Source of the DNA: Caenispirillum bisanense
GTDB taxonomy: Bacteria; Pseudomonadota; Alphaproteobacteria; Rhodospirillales; Rhodospirillaceae
Assembly (NCBI RefSeq): GCF_900230255.1
Contig: NZ_OCNJ01000002.1
Coordinates: forward strand, 545,223 to 609,222
DNA: 64,000 nucleotides
Reading direction: 5' to 3'
Shown here: in pieces, positions 42,033-50,946 of the stretch
Position numbering within the stretch: the stretch's first letter is position 1
How the letters are laid out: each line of letters starts with the position of its first letter
Program-made: the position numbers and the translations under genes
The notes under the pieces: generated by a model
What the model was told of the DNA's origin: nothing
Seen by the model: the letters and a program-made list of their open reading frames with translations, nothing else
Database searches by the model: none

Positions 42033-44048
42033 ATGGGACTGTTGGACAACATGAAGGTCCGGGCGAAGGTGTCGCTCGGCTTCGTCATCGTGCTCGTCCT
42101 TCTGGTGGTGACCGCGGTCGTCGGCGTCGTCGCGCTGCAGACCGTCGGGGACGCCTTCGGCGAGTATCGGCAACTGGCGCGCTTGAACAACGAAGTGGGC
42201 CGCGTCCAGGCCAACATGCTGTCGACCCGCATGGGGGCCAAGGATTTCCTCATCCGCGGCGACGAGGAAAGCGTCAGGATCGTGCGCGAGCGCAGCGCCG
42301 CCACCGTCAAGCTGGCCGAGGACGCGCAGACGCTGCTCGATCCCGCCGACGCCACCAACCGCGACATCCTGGAAGAGGTGCAGGGCGGCATCGTCGCCTA
42401 CGTGAAGGCCTTCGAGACCGTCGTCGGCCATCAGGCGTCCCGCAACGCCGCCGTCGACAAGCTGAACGAGCTGGGGCCGCAGATGGAGCGCGCCCTCTAC
42501 GGCATCATGGAAAGCGCCTTCCGCGATGGTGACGCCGACGCCGCCTTCCGCGCCGGCGTGACGCTGCGCCACCTGCTGCTGGCGCGTCTCTACGTCAACC
42601 GCTTCCTGGTCGACAACTCCGACGCCGCCTTCGACCGTGTGACGCAGGAAAAGCAGATCTTCGACCAGCGCCTGGACGAACTGGTGGCCGAACTGCAGAA
42701 CCCGGAACGGCGCGGCCTCGCGACCACAGCGGCCGACGTGTCCGCGGCCTATACGGCCCAGTTCGCCGCCGCCGGCGCCGCCATCCGCGCCCGCAACGAC
42801 GTGGTGCGGAACACTCTCGACGTGGTCGGCCCCAAGGTCGGCGACGACGTCGAACGCATGAAGCTGTCCATCAAGGATCGCCAGGACACGCTGGGTCCGC
42901 AGGTCGCCTCCAGCATATCCACCGCCACCACCGTCGCCGTCGTGCTCGGCATCGTGGCGCTGGTCGTCGGTGCGCTGGCCGCCTTCGCCATCGGCCGCGG
43001 CATCGCGGGGCCGGTGACGTCCATGACCACCGCCATGCGCCGCCTCGCCGACGGCGACCACGGCACCGAGGTCCCCGCCCAGGGCCGCAAGGACGAGGTC
43101 GGCGAAATGGCCGCCGCCGTGCAGGTGTTCAAGGAGAACATGATCCGCGCCAAGGAACTGGCGGAAGCGCAGGAGCGCGATCGGGCGGCCCGCGAACGGC
43201 GCGCCCAGGTGATCGAATCGCTCACCAAGCGCTTCGACGCCGACGTGTCCAACGTGCTCGGCGCCGTCGCTTCGGCGTCCACCGAGCTGCAGTCCACCGC
43301 CGAGAGCATGTCGTCCATCGCCGAGGAAACGGCGCGCCAGGCCACCGCCGTGGCGGCCGCGGCCGACCAGGCCTCGACCAACGTGCAGACGGTGGCGAGC
43401 GCGGCCGAGGAACTGTCGTCCTCAATTTCGGAGATCGGCCGCCAGGTGAACCAGTCGGCCACCATGTCGCGCCAGGCCGCCGAGGATGCCGAGCGGACCA
43501 ACGAGGTGGTGCGCGGCCTCGCCGCCAGTGCCCAGCGCATCGGCGAGGTGGTCGACCTCATCACCGACATCGCCGACCAGACCAACCTGCTGGCGCTGAA
43601 CGCCACCATCGAGGCGGCCCGCGCCGGCGACGCCGGCAAGGGTTTCGCGGTGGTCGCCAACGAAGTGAAGAGCCTCGCCAACCAGACCGCCCGGGCGACC
43701 GAGGACATCGCCCAGCAGATCACCGGCATCCAGCACGAGACCGAGAGCGCCGTGACGGCCATCGAGGGCATCGGCAAGGTGATCGGCGAGATCAGCCAGG
43801 TGGCCTCGGCCATCGCCTCGGCGGTGGAGGAGCAGAACGCGGCGACCCACGAGATCGCCCGCAACACCAACGAGGCGAGCGCCGGCACCAACGAGGTGAC
43901 GGCCAACATCGCCGGCGTCACCCAGGCCGCCGGCGAGGCGGGCCATGCGGCGGGGCAGGTGCTCGATGCCTCGGGCCAGCTCGCCCAGCAGTCGGAACAG
44001 CTGCGCCACGTGGTGCAGGAATTCCTGGCCGGCGTCCGCGCCGCCTGA
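42033..44048 (+). CDS. Methyl-accepting chemotaxis protein with long helical ligand domain
   Basis: A 671-residue receptor. Membrane helix 1 (about 11-33), an all-helical periplasmic domain of about 255 residues (pattern [40 protein letters not shown]), like the helical bimodular (HBM) sensors, helix 2 (about 290-312), HAMP (about 313-365) and a cytoplasmic signalling hairpin with the conserved tip [38 protein letters not shown]. No pentapeptide CheR tether is seen at the end. A GC hairpin (41984-42008) lies in the leader. A strong terminator follows. Confidence 0.94.
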   Translation: MGLLDNMKVRAKVSLGFVIVLVLLVVTAVVGVVALQTVGDAFGEYRQLARLNNEVGRVQANMLSTRMGAKDFLIRGDEESVRIVRERSAATVKLAEDAQTLLDPADATNRDILEEVQGGIVAYVKAFETVVGHQASRNAAVDKLNELGPQMERALYGIMESAFRDGDADAAFRAGVTLRHLLLARLYVNRFLVDNSDAAFDRVTQEKQIFDQRLDELVAELQNPERRGLATTAADVSAAYTAQFAAAGAAIRARNDVVRNTLDVVGPKVGDDVERMKLSIKDRQDTLGPQVASSISTATTVAVVLGIVALVVGALAAFAIGRGIAGPVTSMTTAMRRLADGDHGTEVPAQGRKDEVGEMAAAVQVFKENMIRAKELAEAQERDRAARERRAQVIESLTKRFDADVSNVLGAVASASTELQSTAESMSSIAEETARQATAVAAAADQASTNVQTVASAAEELSSSISEIGRQVNQSATMSRQAAEDAERTNEVVRGLAASAQRIGEVVDLITDIADQTNLLALNATIEAARAGDAGKGFAVVANEVKSLANQTARATEDIAQQITGIQHETESAVTAIEGIGKVIGEISQVASAIASAVEEQNAATHEIARNTNEASAGTNEVTANIAGVTQAAGEAGHAAGQVLDASGQLAQQSEQLRHVVQEFLAGVRAA

Positions 44049-44071
44049 GGCGGGACGACGCGACGACGTAG

Positions 44072-44119
44072 AGGGGCGGGGCGCCGGCACCATCCGGCGC
44101 CCCGCCCCTTTCGTCGTTT
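44072..44119 (+). terminator. Rho-independent terminator after chemotaxis receptor
   Basis: A long stem of 16 base pairs: AGGGGCGGGGCGCCGG (44072-44087) with its complement (44094-44109), a six-base loop, and a T-rich tail (TTCGTCGTTTTT). It ends 24 bases after the receptor stop codon. Confidence 0.9.
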
Positions 44120-44203
44120 TTCGCTTTGTCACGGCCGCGTCGCTTGCTCCCGAGTCGCGGCGGCGGTATCGTCGTTTCCGGTTTGTCCTCAGAACGTTGT
44201 CCG

Positions 44204-45397
44204 ATGACCTTCAACCAGCGCCTCGACCTGCTCACCGACTACCCGTTCCAGCGCCTCGCGGCCCTGCTGGAGGACGTGACGCCGCCCGCCGACGGCGGCC
44301 TCGTCATGTCCATCGGCGAGCCGCAGCATGCCGCGCCCGCGCTCATCGCCGAGACGGTGGCAAAGACCGGCGGCTGGAACCGCTACCCGCCCGTCGCCGG
44401 CACGCCCGAGCTGCGCGCCAGCATCGCCGCCTGGGCGACCCGCCGTTTCCACCTGCCCGACGGCATGGTCGATCCCGGCCGCAACGTGCTGCCGGTGGGC
44501 GGCACGCGCGAGGCGCTGTACATGATCGGTCAGGTGGCGGTGCCGACGGTGCCCGGCCAGCGCACGCCGCTGGTGCTCATGCCCAACCCCTTCTACCAGG
44601 TCTACCTCGCCTCGGCGGTGATGAACGGCGCCGAGCCGGTCATGCTGCCGGCCGAGGAGGCCACCGGCTTCCTGCCCGACGTCACCGCGCTCAGCCGCGA
44701 CGTGCTCGACCGTGCCGCCATGGTGTTCTTCTGCTCGCCGGCCAACCCGCAAGGGGCGGTGGCGCCGCTGGAGACCTGGAAGGAACTGGTGCGCCTCGCC
44801 CGCGCCCACGATTTCCTGCTGGTCGCCGACGAGTGCTATTCCGAGATCTGGCGCGAGACACCGCCGCCGGGCGTGCTGGAAGCCTGCCGCGACCTGGGTG
44901 GCTCGCTCGACAACGTGGTCGTGTTCAACAGCCTGTCCAAGCGCTCCAGCGCCGCCGGTATGCGCTCCGGCGCAGTGATCGGCGATGCCGCCGTGCTCGC
45001 CCGCTTCTCGCGCCTGCGCAGCTACGCCGCCGCGGCGACGCCGGTGCCGCTCATGGCCGCCGCCGCCGCCCTGTGGGACGACGAGGCGCATGTCGCCGAC
45101 AGCCGCGCCAAATACCAGGCCAAGATGGCCGCCGCCGACCGCATCCTCGGCCCGGTGCTGGGGCGGGACCGGGTGGCGCCGGAAGGCGGTTTCTTCCTGT
45201 GGCTCGACGTCGGCGACGGCGAGGCGGTCACCCGCCGCCTGTGGGCCGAGGCCGGCATCAAGGTGCTGCCCGGCCGCTACCTGACCCGCGACGCGCCCGA
45301 CGGCAGCAACGCCGGCGCCCGCTACATCCGCATCGCCCTGGTGCACGAGCCGGCGGTGGTGGAAGAGGCGCTCGCCCGCATCGCCCGCACCCTCTGA
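44204..45397 (+). CDS. Class I/II aminotransferase, DapC-like
   Basis: A 397-residue PLP enzyme of fold type I. The N-terminus NQRLDLLTDYPFQRLAALLEDVTPP and FSIGEP-like MSIGEPQHAAPALIAE match the succinyldiaminopimelate aminotransferase (DapC) group. Other features are ANPQGAV, VADECYSEI, the PLP lysine in SLSKRSSAAGMRSG and the C-terminal RIAL. DapC converts N-succinyl-2-amino-6-ketopimelate with glutamate in lysine and peptidoglycan precursor synthesis. It sits 22 bases ahead of ftsK. Other substrates remain possible. Confidence 0.87.
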   Translation: MTFNQRLDLLTDYPFQRLAALLEDVTPPADGGLVMSIGEPQHAAPALIAETVAKTGGWNRYPPVAGTPELRASIAAWATRRFHLPDGMVDPGRNVLPVGGTREALYMIGQVAVPTVPGQRTPLVLMPNPFYQVYLASAVMNGAEPVMLPAEEATGFLPDVTALSRDVLDRAAMVFFCSPANPQGAVAPLETWKELVRLARAHDFLLVADECYSEIWRETPPPGVLEACRDLGGSLDNVVVFNSLSKRSSAAGMRSGAVIGDAAVLARFSRLRSYAAAATPVPLMAAAAALWDDEAHVADSRAKYQAKMAAADRILGPVLGRDRVAPEGGFFLWLDVGDGEAVTRRLWAEAGIKVLPGRYLTRDAPDGSNAGARYIRIALVHEPAVVEEALARIARTL

Positions 45398-45419
45398 CCC
45401 GGAGAGAGACACCGCGCCC

Positions 45420-47885
45420 ATGGCCCGCAAGCCGCGTCCCAGCTCCTCCCGCGCTCCCGGCCCCGGCCCTGGTTCCGGCTCCGGCGCGGCACGGGCCCTG
45501 ACCAGCCGCCTGCTGCCGCCCGAGCTGGTGACGGCGGCGCGCGGCATGGGCCTGCGGCTGGTCGGCCTCGCGCTGGTGGTGGCCGCCGGCGTGGTGGCGA
45601 CGGCGCTGCTCACCCACACCCCCGGCGATCCGTCGTGGAACACCGCCAGCGCCCGGGCGCCGCTCAACGCACTCGGCCTGTTCGGCGCGACCCTGTCGGA
45701 CCTCCTGCTGCAGAGCTTCGGGCTGGCGGCCGTGCTGCCGCTGCTCGCCGTGCTATCGTGGGGCGTGCGGCTGATCTCGGGCCAGCACGTCAGCGCCGTG
45801 TGGCTGCGCACGGTCGGCCTCATCGCCTGCGCCATCCTGCTCAGCCTCGGCCTGGGCGCCCTGCCGAAGCCGCCCGAGTGGCCCATCGCTGCGGGCCTCG
45901 GCGGCGCGGCGGGCGCGCTCCTGCTGCGCTCCGCCGTCACCCTGGGGGGCGAGAGCGCCGGCCTGATCGCCGCCATCGGCGGCGCGGCCGGGGCGCTGCT
46001 GTTCCTGTGGGTGGCGCACGTGCGCTTCGACGAATGGCGCCGCGCCCTGGCCTCGGTGCGCGGGGCGCCGGACGCCGTGCTCGGCCTCGGCGGCAAGGCG
46101 AAGGAGGCGCTCGCCCGCCGCCGCGAGGAGGCCGCCGCCACCCCCGTGCCCGAAGAGCCGCGCCGCGAGCGCCGCCGCCGCGTCGACCCGACCGTCACCG
46201 GCCGCCGCGAGCCCATCCTCGGTGCGCCGCAGCCGACCCCGCCGGAACCCGTCGCGCCGGTGCCCGACCTGGTGGTCGCGCGGCCGCGCCCGGCGGCGCC
46301 GTCCAAGCGCGAACTGGAGTCGCGGCAGGGCTCGCTGCTGCCGCCCGACCCGCACGAGGGCTGGGTGCATCCGCCCCTCGACCTGCTGACCCCGCCCGAC
46401 ACCAGCGGCAGCGGCCGCCTGGACGAGGAGGCGCTGTCCAACAATGCCCGCATGCTGGAAGGCGTGCTGTCGGACTTCGGCGTCAACGGTCAGATCGTGA
46501 AGGTGCGGCCCGGCCCGGTGGTGACGCTCTACGAACTGGAGCCGGCGCCAGGCACCAAGACCAGCCGTGTCATCGGGCTGGCCGACGACATCGCGCGCTC
46601 CATGGCGGCGGTGTCGGTGCGCATCGCCGTCATTCCCGGGCGCAGCGTCATCGGCATCGAGCTGCCCAACGCGCGCCGCGAGATGGTGGCCTTCCGCGAG
46701 CTGGTGGCGGCCGACGACTTCCACAAGACCGGCCAGGCGCTGTGCCTCGCCCTCGGCAAGGACATCGGCGGCGGGCCGCAGTACGTCGACCTCGCCCGCA
46801 TGCCGCACCTGCTCATCGCCGGCACCACCGGCTCGGGCAAGTCGGTGGCGGTGAACACCATGATCTGCTCGCTGCTCTACCGCCTGACGCCGGACCAGTG
46901 CCGCTTCATCATGATCGACCCCAAGATGCTGGAACTGTCGGTCTACGACGGCATCCCGCACCTGCTGGCGCCGGTGGTGACCGACCCCGGCAAGGCGGTG
47001 GTGGCGCTCAAGTGGGCGGTGCGCGAGATGGAGAACCGCTACCGGCTGATGAGCCAGCTGGGTGTGCGAAACATCGCCGGCTACAACGCCAAGGTCGCCG
47101 AGGCGCTGAAGACGGACAAGGGCCTGACCCGCACCGTGCAGACCGGCTTCGATGCCGAGACGGGCAAGCCGGTGTTCGAGCAGCAGGCGCTCGACCTCAA
47201 GCCGCTGCCCTTCATCGTCGTCATCGTCGACGAAATGGCCGACCTCATGCTGGTCGCCGGCAAGGACGTGGAGGCGGCCATCCAGCGCCTCGCCCAGATG
47301 GCGCGCGCCGCCGGCATCCACCTCATCATGGCGACCCAGCGCCCGAGCGTCGACGTCATCACCGGCACCATCAAGGCCAACTTCCCCACCCGCATCAGCT
47401 TCCAGGTCACCAGCAAGATCGACAGCCGCACCATCCTGGGCGAGCAGGGGGCGGAGCAGCTGCTGGGCCAGGGCGACATGCTCTACATGGCGGCCGGCGG
47501 GCGCATCAGCCGCGTGCACGGACCGTTCATTTCCGACGAGGACGTGGAGCGGGTGGTGGGTCACCTGCGCGACCAGGGCGAACCCGACTACGTCGACAGC
47601 GTCACCGAGGAAGACGAGGAGGCCATGGCCGCCATCCCCGGTTTCGGCGCCGGCGGTGGCGGGGCAGGGGGCGAGGAGGGCGGCAACGACCTCTACGACC
47701 AGGCCGTGGCGCTGGTGTGCCGCGAGCGCAAGGCCTCCACCAGCTTCGTGCAGCGCCACCTGCAGATCGGCTACAACCGCGCCGCCCGCATCATCGAGCG
47801 CATGGAAAAGGAAGGCGTGGTCAGCCGCGCCAACCACGTCGGCAAGCGCGAGGTGCTCGCCCCGCCCATGGTCGAGATGGACTGA
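45420..47885 (+). CDS. ftsK: DNA translocase FtsK
   Basis: An 821-residue division and chromosome-segregation motor. The N-terminus is basic and Pro/Ser/Gly-rich, followed by four membrane helices (about residues 45-200), a short Pro/Arg-rich linker (about 215-320), the alpha/beta RecA-like motor with Walker A GTTGSGKSVAVN (about 468-479), Walker B IVDEMADLM, and the C-terminal gamma winged-helix domain (about 755-821, TSFVQRHLQIGYNRAARIIERMEKEGVV) that reads KOPS sites. The linker is short compared with E. coli. It follows the aminotransferase by 22 bases. Confidence 0.97.
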   Translation: MARKPRPSSSRAPGPGPGSGSGAARALTSRLLPPELVTAARGMGLRLVGLALVVAAGVVATALLTHTPGDPSWNTASARAPLNALGLFGATLSDLLLQSFGLAAVLPLLAVLSWGVRLISGQHVSAVWLRTVGLIACAILLSLGLGALPKPPEWPIAAGLGGAAGALLLRSAVTLGGESAGLIAAIGGAAGALLFLWVAHVRFDEWRRALASVRGAPDAVLGLGGKAKEALARRREEAAATPVPEEPRRERRRRVDPTVTGRREPILGAPQPTPPEPVAPVPDLVVARPRPAAPSKRELESRQGSLLPPDPHEGWVHPPLDLLTPPDTSGSGRLDEEALSNNARMLEGVLSDFGVNGQIVKVRPGPVVTLYELEPAPGTKTSRVIGLADDIARSMAAVSVRIAVIPGRSVIGIELPNARREMVAFRELVAADDFHKTGQALCLALGKDIGGGPQYVDLARMPHLLIAGTTGSGKSVAVNTMICSLLYRLTPDQCRFIMIDPKMLELSVYDGIPHLLAPVVTDPGKAVVALKWAVREMENRYRLMSQLGVRNIAGYNAKVAEALKTDKGLTRTVQTGFDAETGKPVFEQQALDLKPLPFIVVIVDEMADLMLVAGKDVEAAIQRLAQMARAAGIHLIMATQRPSVDVITGTIKANFPTRISFQVTSKIDSRTILGEQGAEQLLGQGDMLYMAAGGRISRVHGPFISDEDVERVVGHLRDQGEPDYVDSVTEEDEEAMAAIPGFGAGGGGAGGEEGGNDLYDQAVALVCRERKASTSFVQRHLQIGYNRAARIIERMEKEGVVSRANHVGKREVLAPPMVEMD

Positions 47886-47977
47886 CGGCGGCCCGTTTGC
47901 CGGCACCCGCCATCCCTCTTGCGGCCGTGGGCGTTTCCCGCGACAGTGACGCCCGACCCGACGGAGGAGACGGAGAC

Positions 47978-48562
47978 ATGCGACGCATCGCGGCGGCCCT
48001 CGCCCTGACGCTCACCCTGGCGGCGACCGCCGAGGCGGCCGCCCAGCAGGCGACGCGCCAGCCGGAGGTCTACGGCTTCGCCATTCCGCCGCGCTGGCAG
48101 GAGGCCGACCGCGCCCGCCAGCAGAACGTCGACATGATCACCTTCGTGCCGCAGGGGCAGTCGGCGCAAGGGTGGCGCGACATGGTGATCCTGCAGGTCT
48201 ACCGCGACATGACGGCGCTGCCGGCCGAAGCCCTGCGCGACCGCACGGTCTCCGCCCTGAAGGCCGCCTGCGACGACGCGACGGCGAGCGAGCTGCAGAC
48301 CGGCCTGACCAACGGCTACCCCTCGGCCTTCTGGGCGACCGCGTGCACGCGCAACAGCCAGAGCGGCGGCGGCGAGATCGCCTACTTCCGCTCCCTGCAG
48401 GGCAACGACAACCTCTATGTGGTGCAGCGGGTGTGGAGCATGGAGCCGTTCGACGGCGACGAGCCGCCGACCCTGGCCGACGCGGAGAAGCAGGAAGCCG
48501 TGAGCATCCTGAAGGCGCTGACCGTCTGCCAGCCGTCCGACCCGGCGCATCCCTGCCCCTGA
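47978..48562 (+). CDS. Secreted protein of unknown function
   Basis: A 194-residue protein with a signal peptide (about residues 1-23, ending AEAAAQ) and a compact globular body with three or four cysteines (VSALKAACDD, WATACTRNSQ, ALTVCQPSDPAHPCP) that could form disulfides. No family is recognised. A GGAGGAGACGGAG ribosome site precedes the ATG. It lies 92 bases after ftsK and ends 58 bases from the convergent lysyl-tRNA synthetase gene. Confidence 0.75.
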   Translation: MRRIAAALALTLTLAATAEAAAQQATRQPEVYGFAIPPRWQEADRARQQNVDMITFVPQGQSAQGWRDMVILQVYRDMTALPAEALRDRTVSALKAACDDATASELQTGLTNGYPSAFWATACTRNSQSGGGEIAYFRSLQGNDNLYVVQRVWSMEPFDGDEPPTLADAEKQEAVSILKALTVCQPSDPAHPCP

Positions 48563-48620
48563 CGGGGAGGTGAGGGAGGCCGGCGGCAGCGAGGCGCCGC
48601 CGCCGGTCCCCTCGGCAGGG

Positions 48621-50222
48621 TTACGCGATGTCTTCGCCGGCGATGGCCTTGTCCAGCAGCGCGATGGATTCGTCTACGCCGTAGAGGGCGTAGAACGAGC
48701 CCATGCGCGGCCCCTGGTCCTGGCCCAGCAGCACCTGATACTGGCACTGGAACCAGGCCCGCAGTTCCGGGAAGACCTCGGCGTGGGTCTTGCCGACGGC
48801 GTAGACGATGTTCTGCAGCTCGGTGGCGTCGGTGCGCTGCTCGGCCGGCACGGCGGCGAGGCCGTCGCGCAGGTCCTTCAGCGCCGCCACCTCGGCCGCG
48901 GTCGCCTTGCGGTAGACCTTGGACGGCAGCACGAAATCCCGGTAGTAGCGGATGGCATAGGTCACCAGCCGGTCCAGCATGGGCGCCGTTTCCGGGCTCG
49001 CGTCCGGGGCGTAGCGGGTGATGTAGTGCCACAGCACCGCCGGGTCGTCGGAATGCGCCACGCCCGCGAGGTTCAGCAGGATGCCGAACGACAGGTGCGC
49101 CTTCATGGCCGGCGGCTGGCCGTTGTGGATGTGCCACGCCGGGTTCGCCAGCTTGTCCTTGGGCTCCTGGTCGTGGAACTTCTCGCACCACGTCAGGTAT
49201 TCGTCGACGGCCTTCGGGATGACGTCGAAGTACAGGCGCTTGGCGGCCTTGGGCTTCTGGAACATGTAGAGCGCGAGGCTCTCGTCCGGCGCATAGGTCA
49301 GCCATTCCTCGACCGACAGGCCGTTGCCCTTGGACTTGGAGATCTTCTGCCCCTTGTCGTCGAGGAACAGCTCGTAGGTCAGGTTCTGCGGCGGCGTGCC
49401 GCCCATGATGCGGCAGATCTTGGACGCCAGTTCCACCGACGGGATGAGGTCCTTGCCCGACATCTCGTAGTCGACGCCGAGCACGTACCAGCGCATGCCC
49501 CAATCGCACTTCCACTGCAGCTTGCAGCCGCCCTTGTAGATGGACTGGGTGACGCGGGTGCCGTCCTCGTCCTCGAAGGTGATGAGGCCGTTCTCCACGT
49601 CACGGTCGAGGATGGCCACCTGGAGCACCCGGCCCGTGGTCGGGCTGACCGGCAGGAAGGGCGAATAGGTCTGGCGGCGTTCCTCGCCGAGCGTCGGCAG
49701 CATGACGTCCATGATGGCGTCGTAGCACTCGTTGACGCGCTTCAGGCCGCCGTCGAACTTGCCCGACATGTAGTAGTCGGTGGCCGACTGGAACTCGTAC
49801 TCGAAGCCGAAGCTGTCGAGGAAGCCGCGCAGGCGGGCGTTGTTGTGGTGGCCGAAGCTCTCGTGCGTGCCGAAGGGGTCGGGAATGCGCGTCAGCGGCT
49901 TGCCCAGGTGCTCGCGCACCACATCCTTGTTGGGGATGTTGTCGGGCACCTTGCGCAGGCCGTCCATGTCGTCGGAGAAGGCGAACAGGCGCGTCGGCAC
50001 GTCGCCGCCGGTGATCAGCTCGAAGGCGCGGCGCACCATGGTGGTGCGCACCACCTCGCCGAAGGTGCCGATGTGCGGCAGGCCCGAGGGGCCGTAGCCC
50101 GTCTCGAACAGCACGAAGCCTTTCGCCGGTTTCTCCCCCTTCAGCCGCTGCTCGAGCAGGACGCGGGCCTCCTGGAAGGGCCAGGCGTTCGAGGCGAGGG
50201 CGAGATCGCGGAGATCGGACAT
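48621..50222 (-). CDS. lysS: Lysyl-tRNA synthetase, class I
   Basis: A 533-residue class I enzyme, the unusual LysRS form found in archaea, spirochaetes and alphaproteobacteria in place of the class II enzyme. The HIGH-like motif is SGLPHIGTFGE, the KMSKS motif is KISKSKGNG, and the C-terminal part is the helical anticodon-binding region. It charges tRNA-Lys with lysine. The ATG at 50222 is chosen over a TTG 15 bases upstream. It is divergent from the ParD-like/RelE pair. Confidence 0.96.
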   Translation of the reverse strand: MSDLRDLALASNAWPFQEARVLLEQRLKGEKPAKGFVLFETGYGPSGLPHIGTFGEVVRTTMVRRAFELITGGDVPTRLFAFSDDMDGLRKVPDNIPNKDVVREHLGKPLTRIPDPFGTHESFGHHNNARLRGFLDSFGFEYEFQSATDYYMSGKFDGGLKRVNECYDAIMDVMLPTLGEERRQTYSPFLPVSPTTGRVLQVAILDRDVENGLITFEDEDGTRVTQSIYKGGCKLQWKCDWGMRWYVLGVDYEMSGKDLIPSVELASKICRIMGGTPPQNLTYELFLDDKGQKISKSKGNGLSVEEWLTYAPDESLALYMFQKPKAAKRLYFDVIPKAVDEYLTWCEKFHDQEPKDKLANPAWHIHNGQPPAMKAHLSFGILLNLAGVAHSDDPAVLWHYITRYAPDASPETAPMLDRLVTYAIRYYRDFVLPSKVYRKATAAEVAALKDLRDGLAAVPAEQRTDATELQNIVYAVGKTHAEVFPELRAWFQCQYQVLLGQDQGPRMGSFYALYGVDESIALLDKAIAGEDIA

Positions 50223-50365
50223 TCTCGTCTGTTCCAATGAGACGGGTTGATGGGAAGGCCGCCAAGCTATGCCGCGTGCGCCCGTGCGTCAATGGCGGGG
50301 GGAGCGGGTTGCAGAATGAAACCGGCGGCCCCATACTCCGTGCTGGCCCCTTGGAGACCGCTGCC

Positions 50366-50587
50366 ATGCCCACCGCCCTGAAGCTCTCGACCGACCTCGT
50401 CGACGCGGCCCGTCCGCACGCCGCGGCCATGCATCGCTCGGTGTCGAAGCAGATCGAACACTGGGCGCGCATCGGCAAGGCGGCGGAGGAAAACCCGGAC
50501 CTGCCGGGCAGCTTCATCCAGGACATTCTTCTTGCGAAGGAAGAAGAGAAGGCCGGCCTCGCCGAGCCGTACAGCCTGGACCAGTGA
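50366..50587 (+). CDS. ParD-like antitoxin
   Basis: A 73-residue protein matching the ParD-like antitoxin family (PF11903-type): KLSTDLVDAARPHAAAMHRSVSKQIEHWARIGKAAEENPDLPGSFIQDILLAKEE. The first part would form a ribbon-helix-helix DNA-binding domain, and the acidic C-terminal part would hold the toxin. It ends nine bases before the RelE-family toxin gene. Such pairs typically repress their own promoter, here expected in the 143-base gap with lysS. Confidence 0.85.
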   Translation: MPTALKLSTDLVDAARPHAAAMHRSVSKQIEHWARIGKAAEENPDLPGSFIQDILLAKEEEKAGLAEPYSLDQ

Positions 50588-50596
50588 GACGAGGCC

Positions 50597-50875
50597 GTGA
50601 CGCATCTCGTCGCCCTGCCGCGCTTTCAGAAGGCGGCGAAAAAGATGCGGCCGGCCGAAAAGGCGGCCCTTCACGATGCGATACGGGCCGTCGTCGCCGA
50701 CCCTGCCGTAGGGGACATGAAGGTCGGTGACCTTGCCGGAACGCGGGTCCACAAGTACCGCTATCAGGCAACGCAGATGCTGCTGGCCTACTCCGTCAGC
50801 GACGACGGCGGCACCATCACGCTGCAGGCCATCGGCACCCACGAGAACTTCTACCGCGACCTGAAGCGGGATTAA
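50597..50875 (+). CDS. RelE/ParE-family toxin
   Basis: A 92-residue basic protein with the RelE/ParE fold pattern: FQKAAKKMRPAEKAALHDAIRAVVADPAVGDMKVGDLAGTRVHKYRYQATQMLLAYSVSDDGGTITLQAIGTHENFYRDLKRD. The Lys/Arg cluster before the second strand and the C-terminal strand resemble the toxins that accompany PF11903 antitoxins, acting on ribosome-bound mRNA or gyrase. It starts at GTG 50597 in the same transcript as the antitoxin. Confidence 0.85.
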   Translation: MTHLVALPRFQKAAKKMRPAEKAALHDAIRAVVADPAVGDMKVGDLAGTRVHKYRYQATQMLLAYSVSDDGGTITLQAIGTHENFYRDLKRD

Positions 50876-50946
50876 GCAGGCGGCGCCTCCGCCTCCGCCC
50901 ACCCCGCAGGTGCATCCGCCGCACCTGCGCACTATACTCCGCCGCC

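Noticed and set aside
48580..48606. Hairpin CCGGCGGC/GCCGCCGG between the secreted protein and lysS
   Set aside because: An eight-base-pair stem with an 11-base loop and no T-run is common by chance in DNA this GC-rich; not called a terminator.
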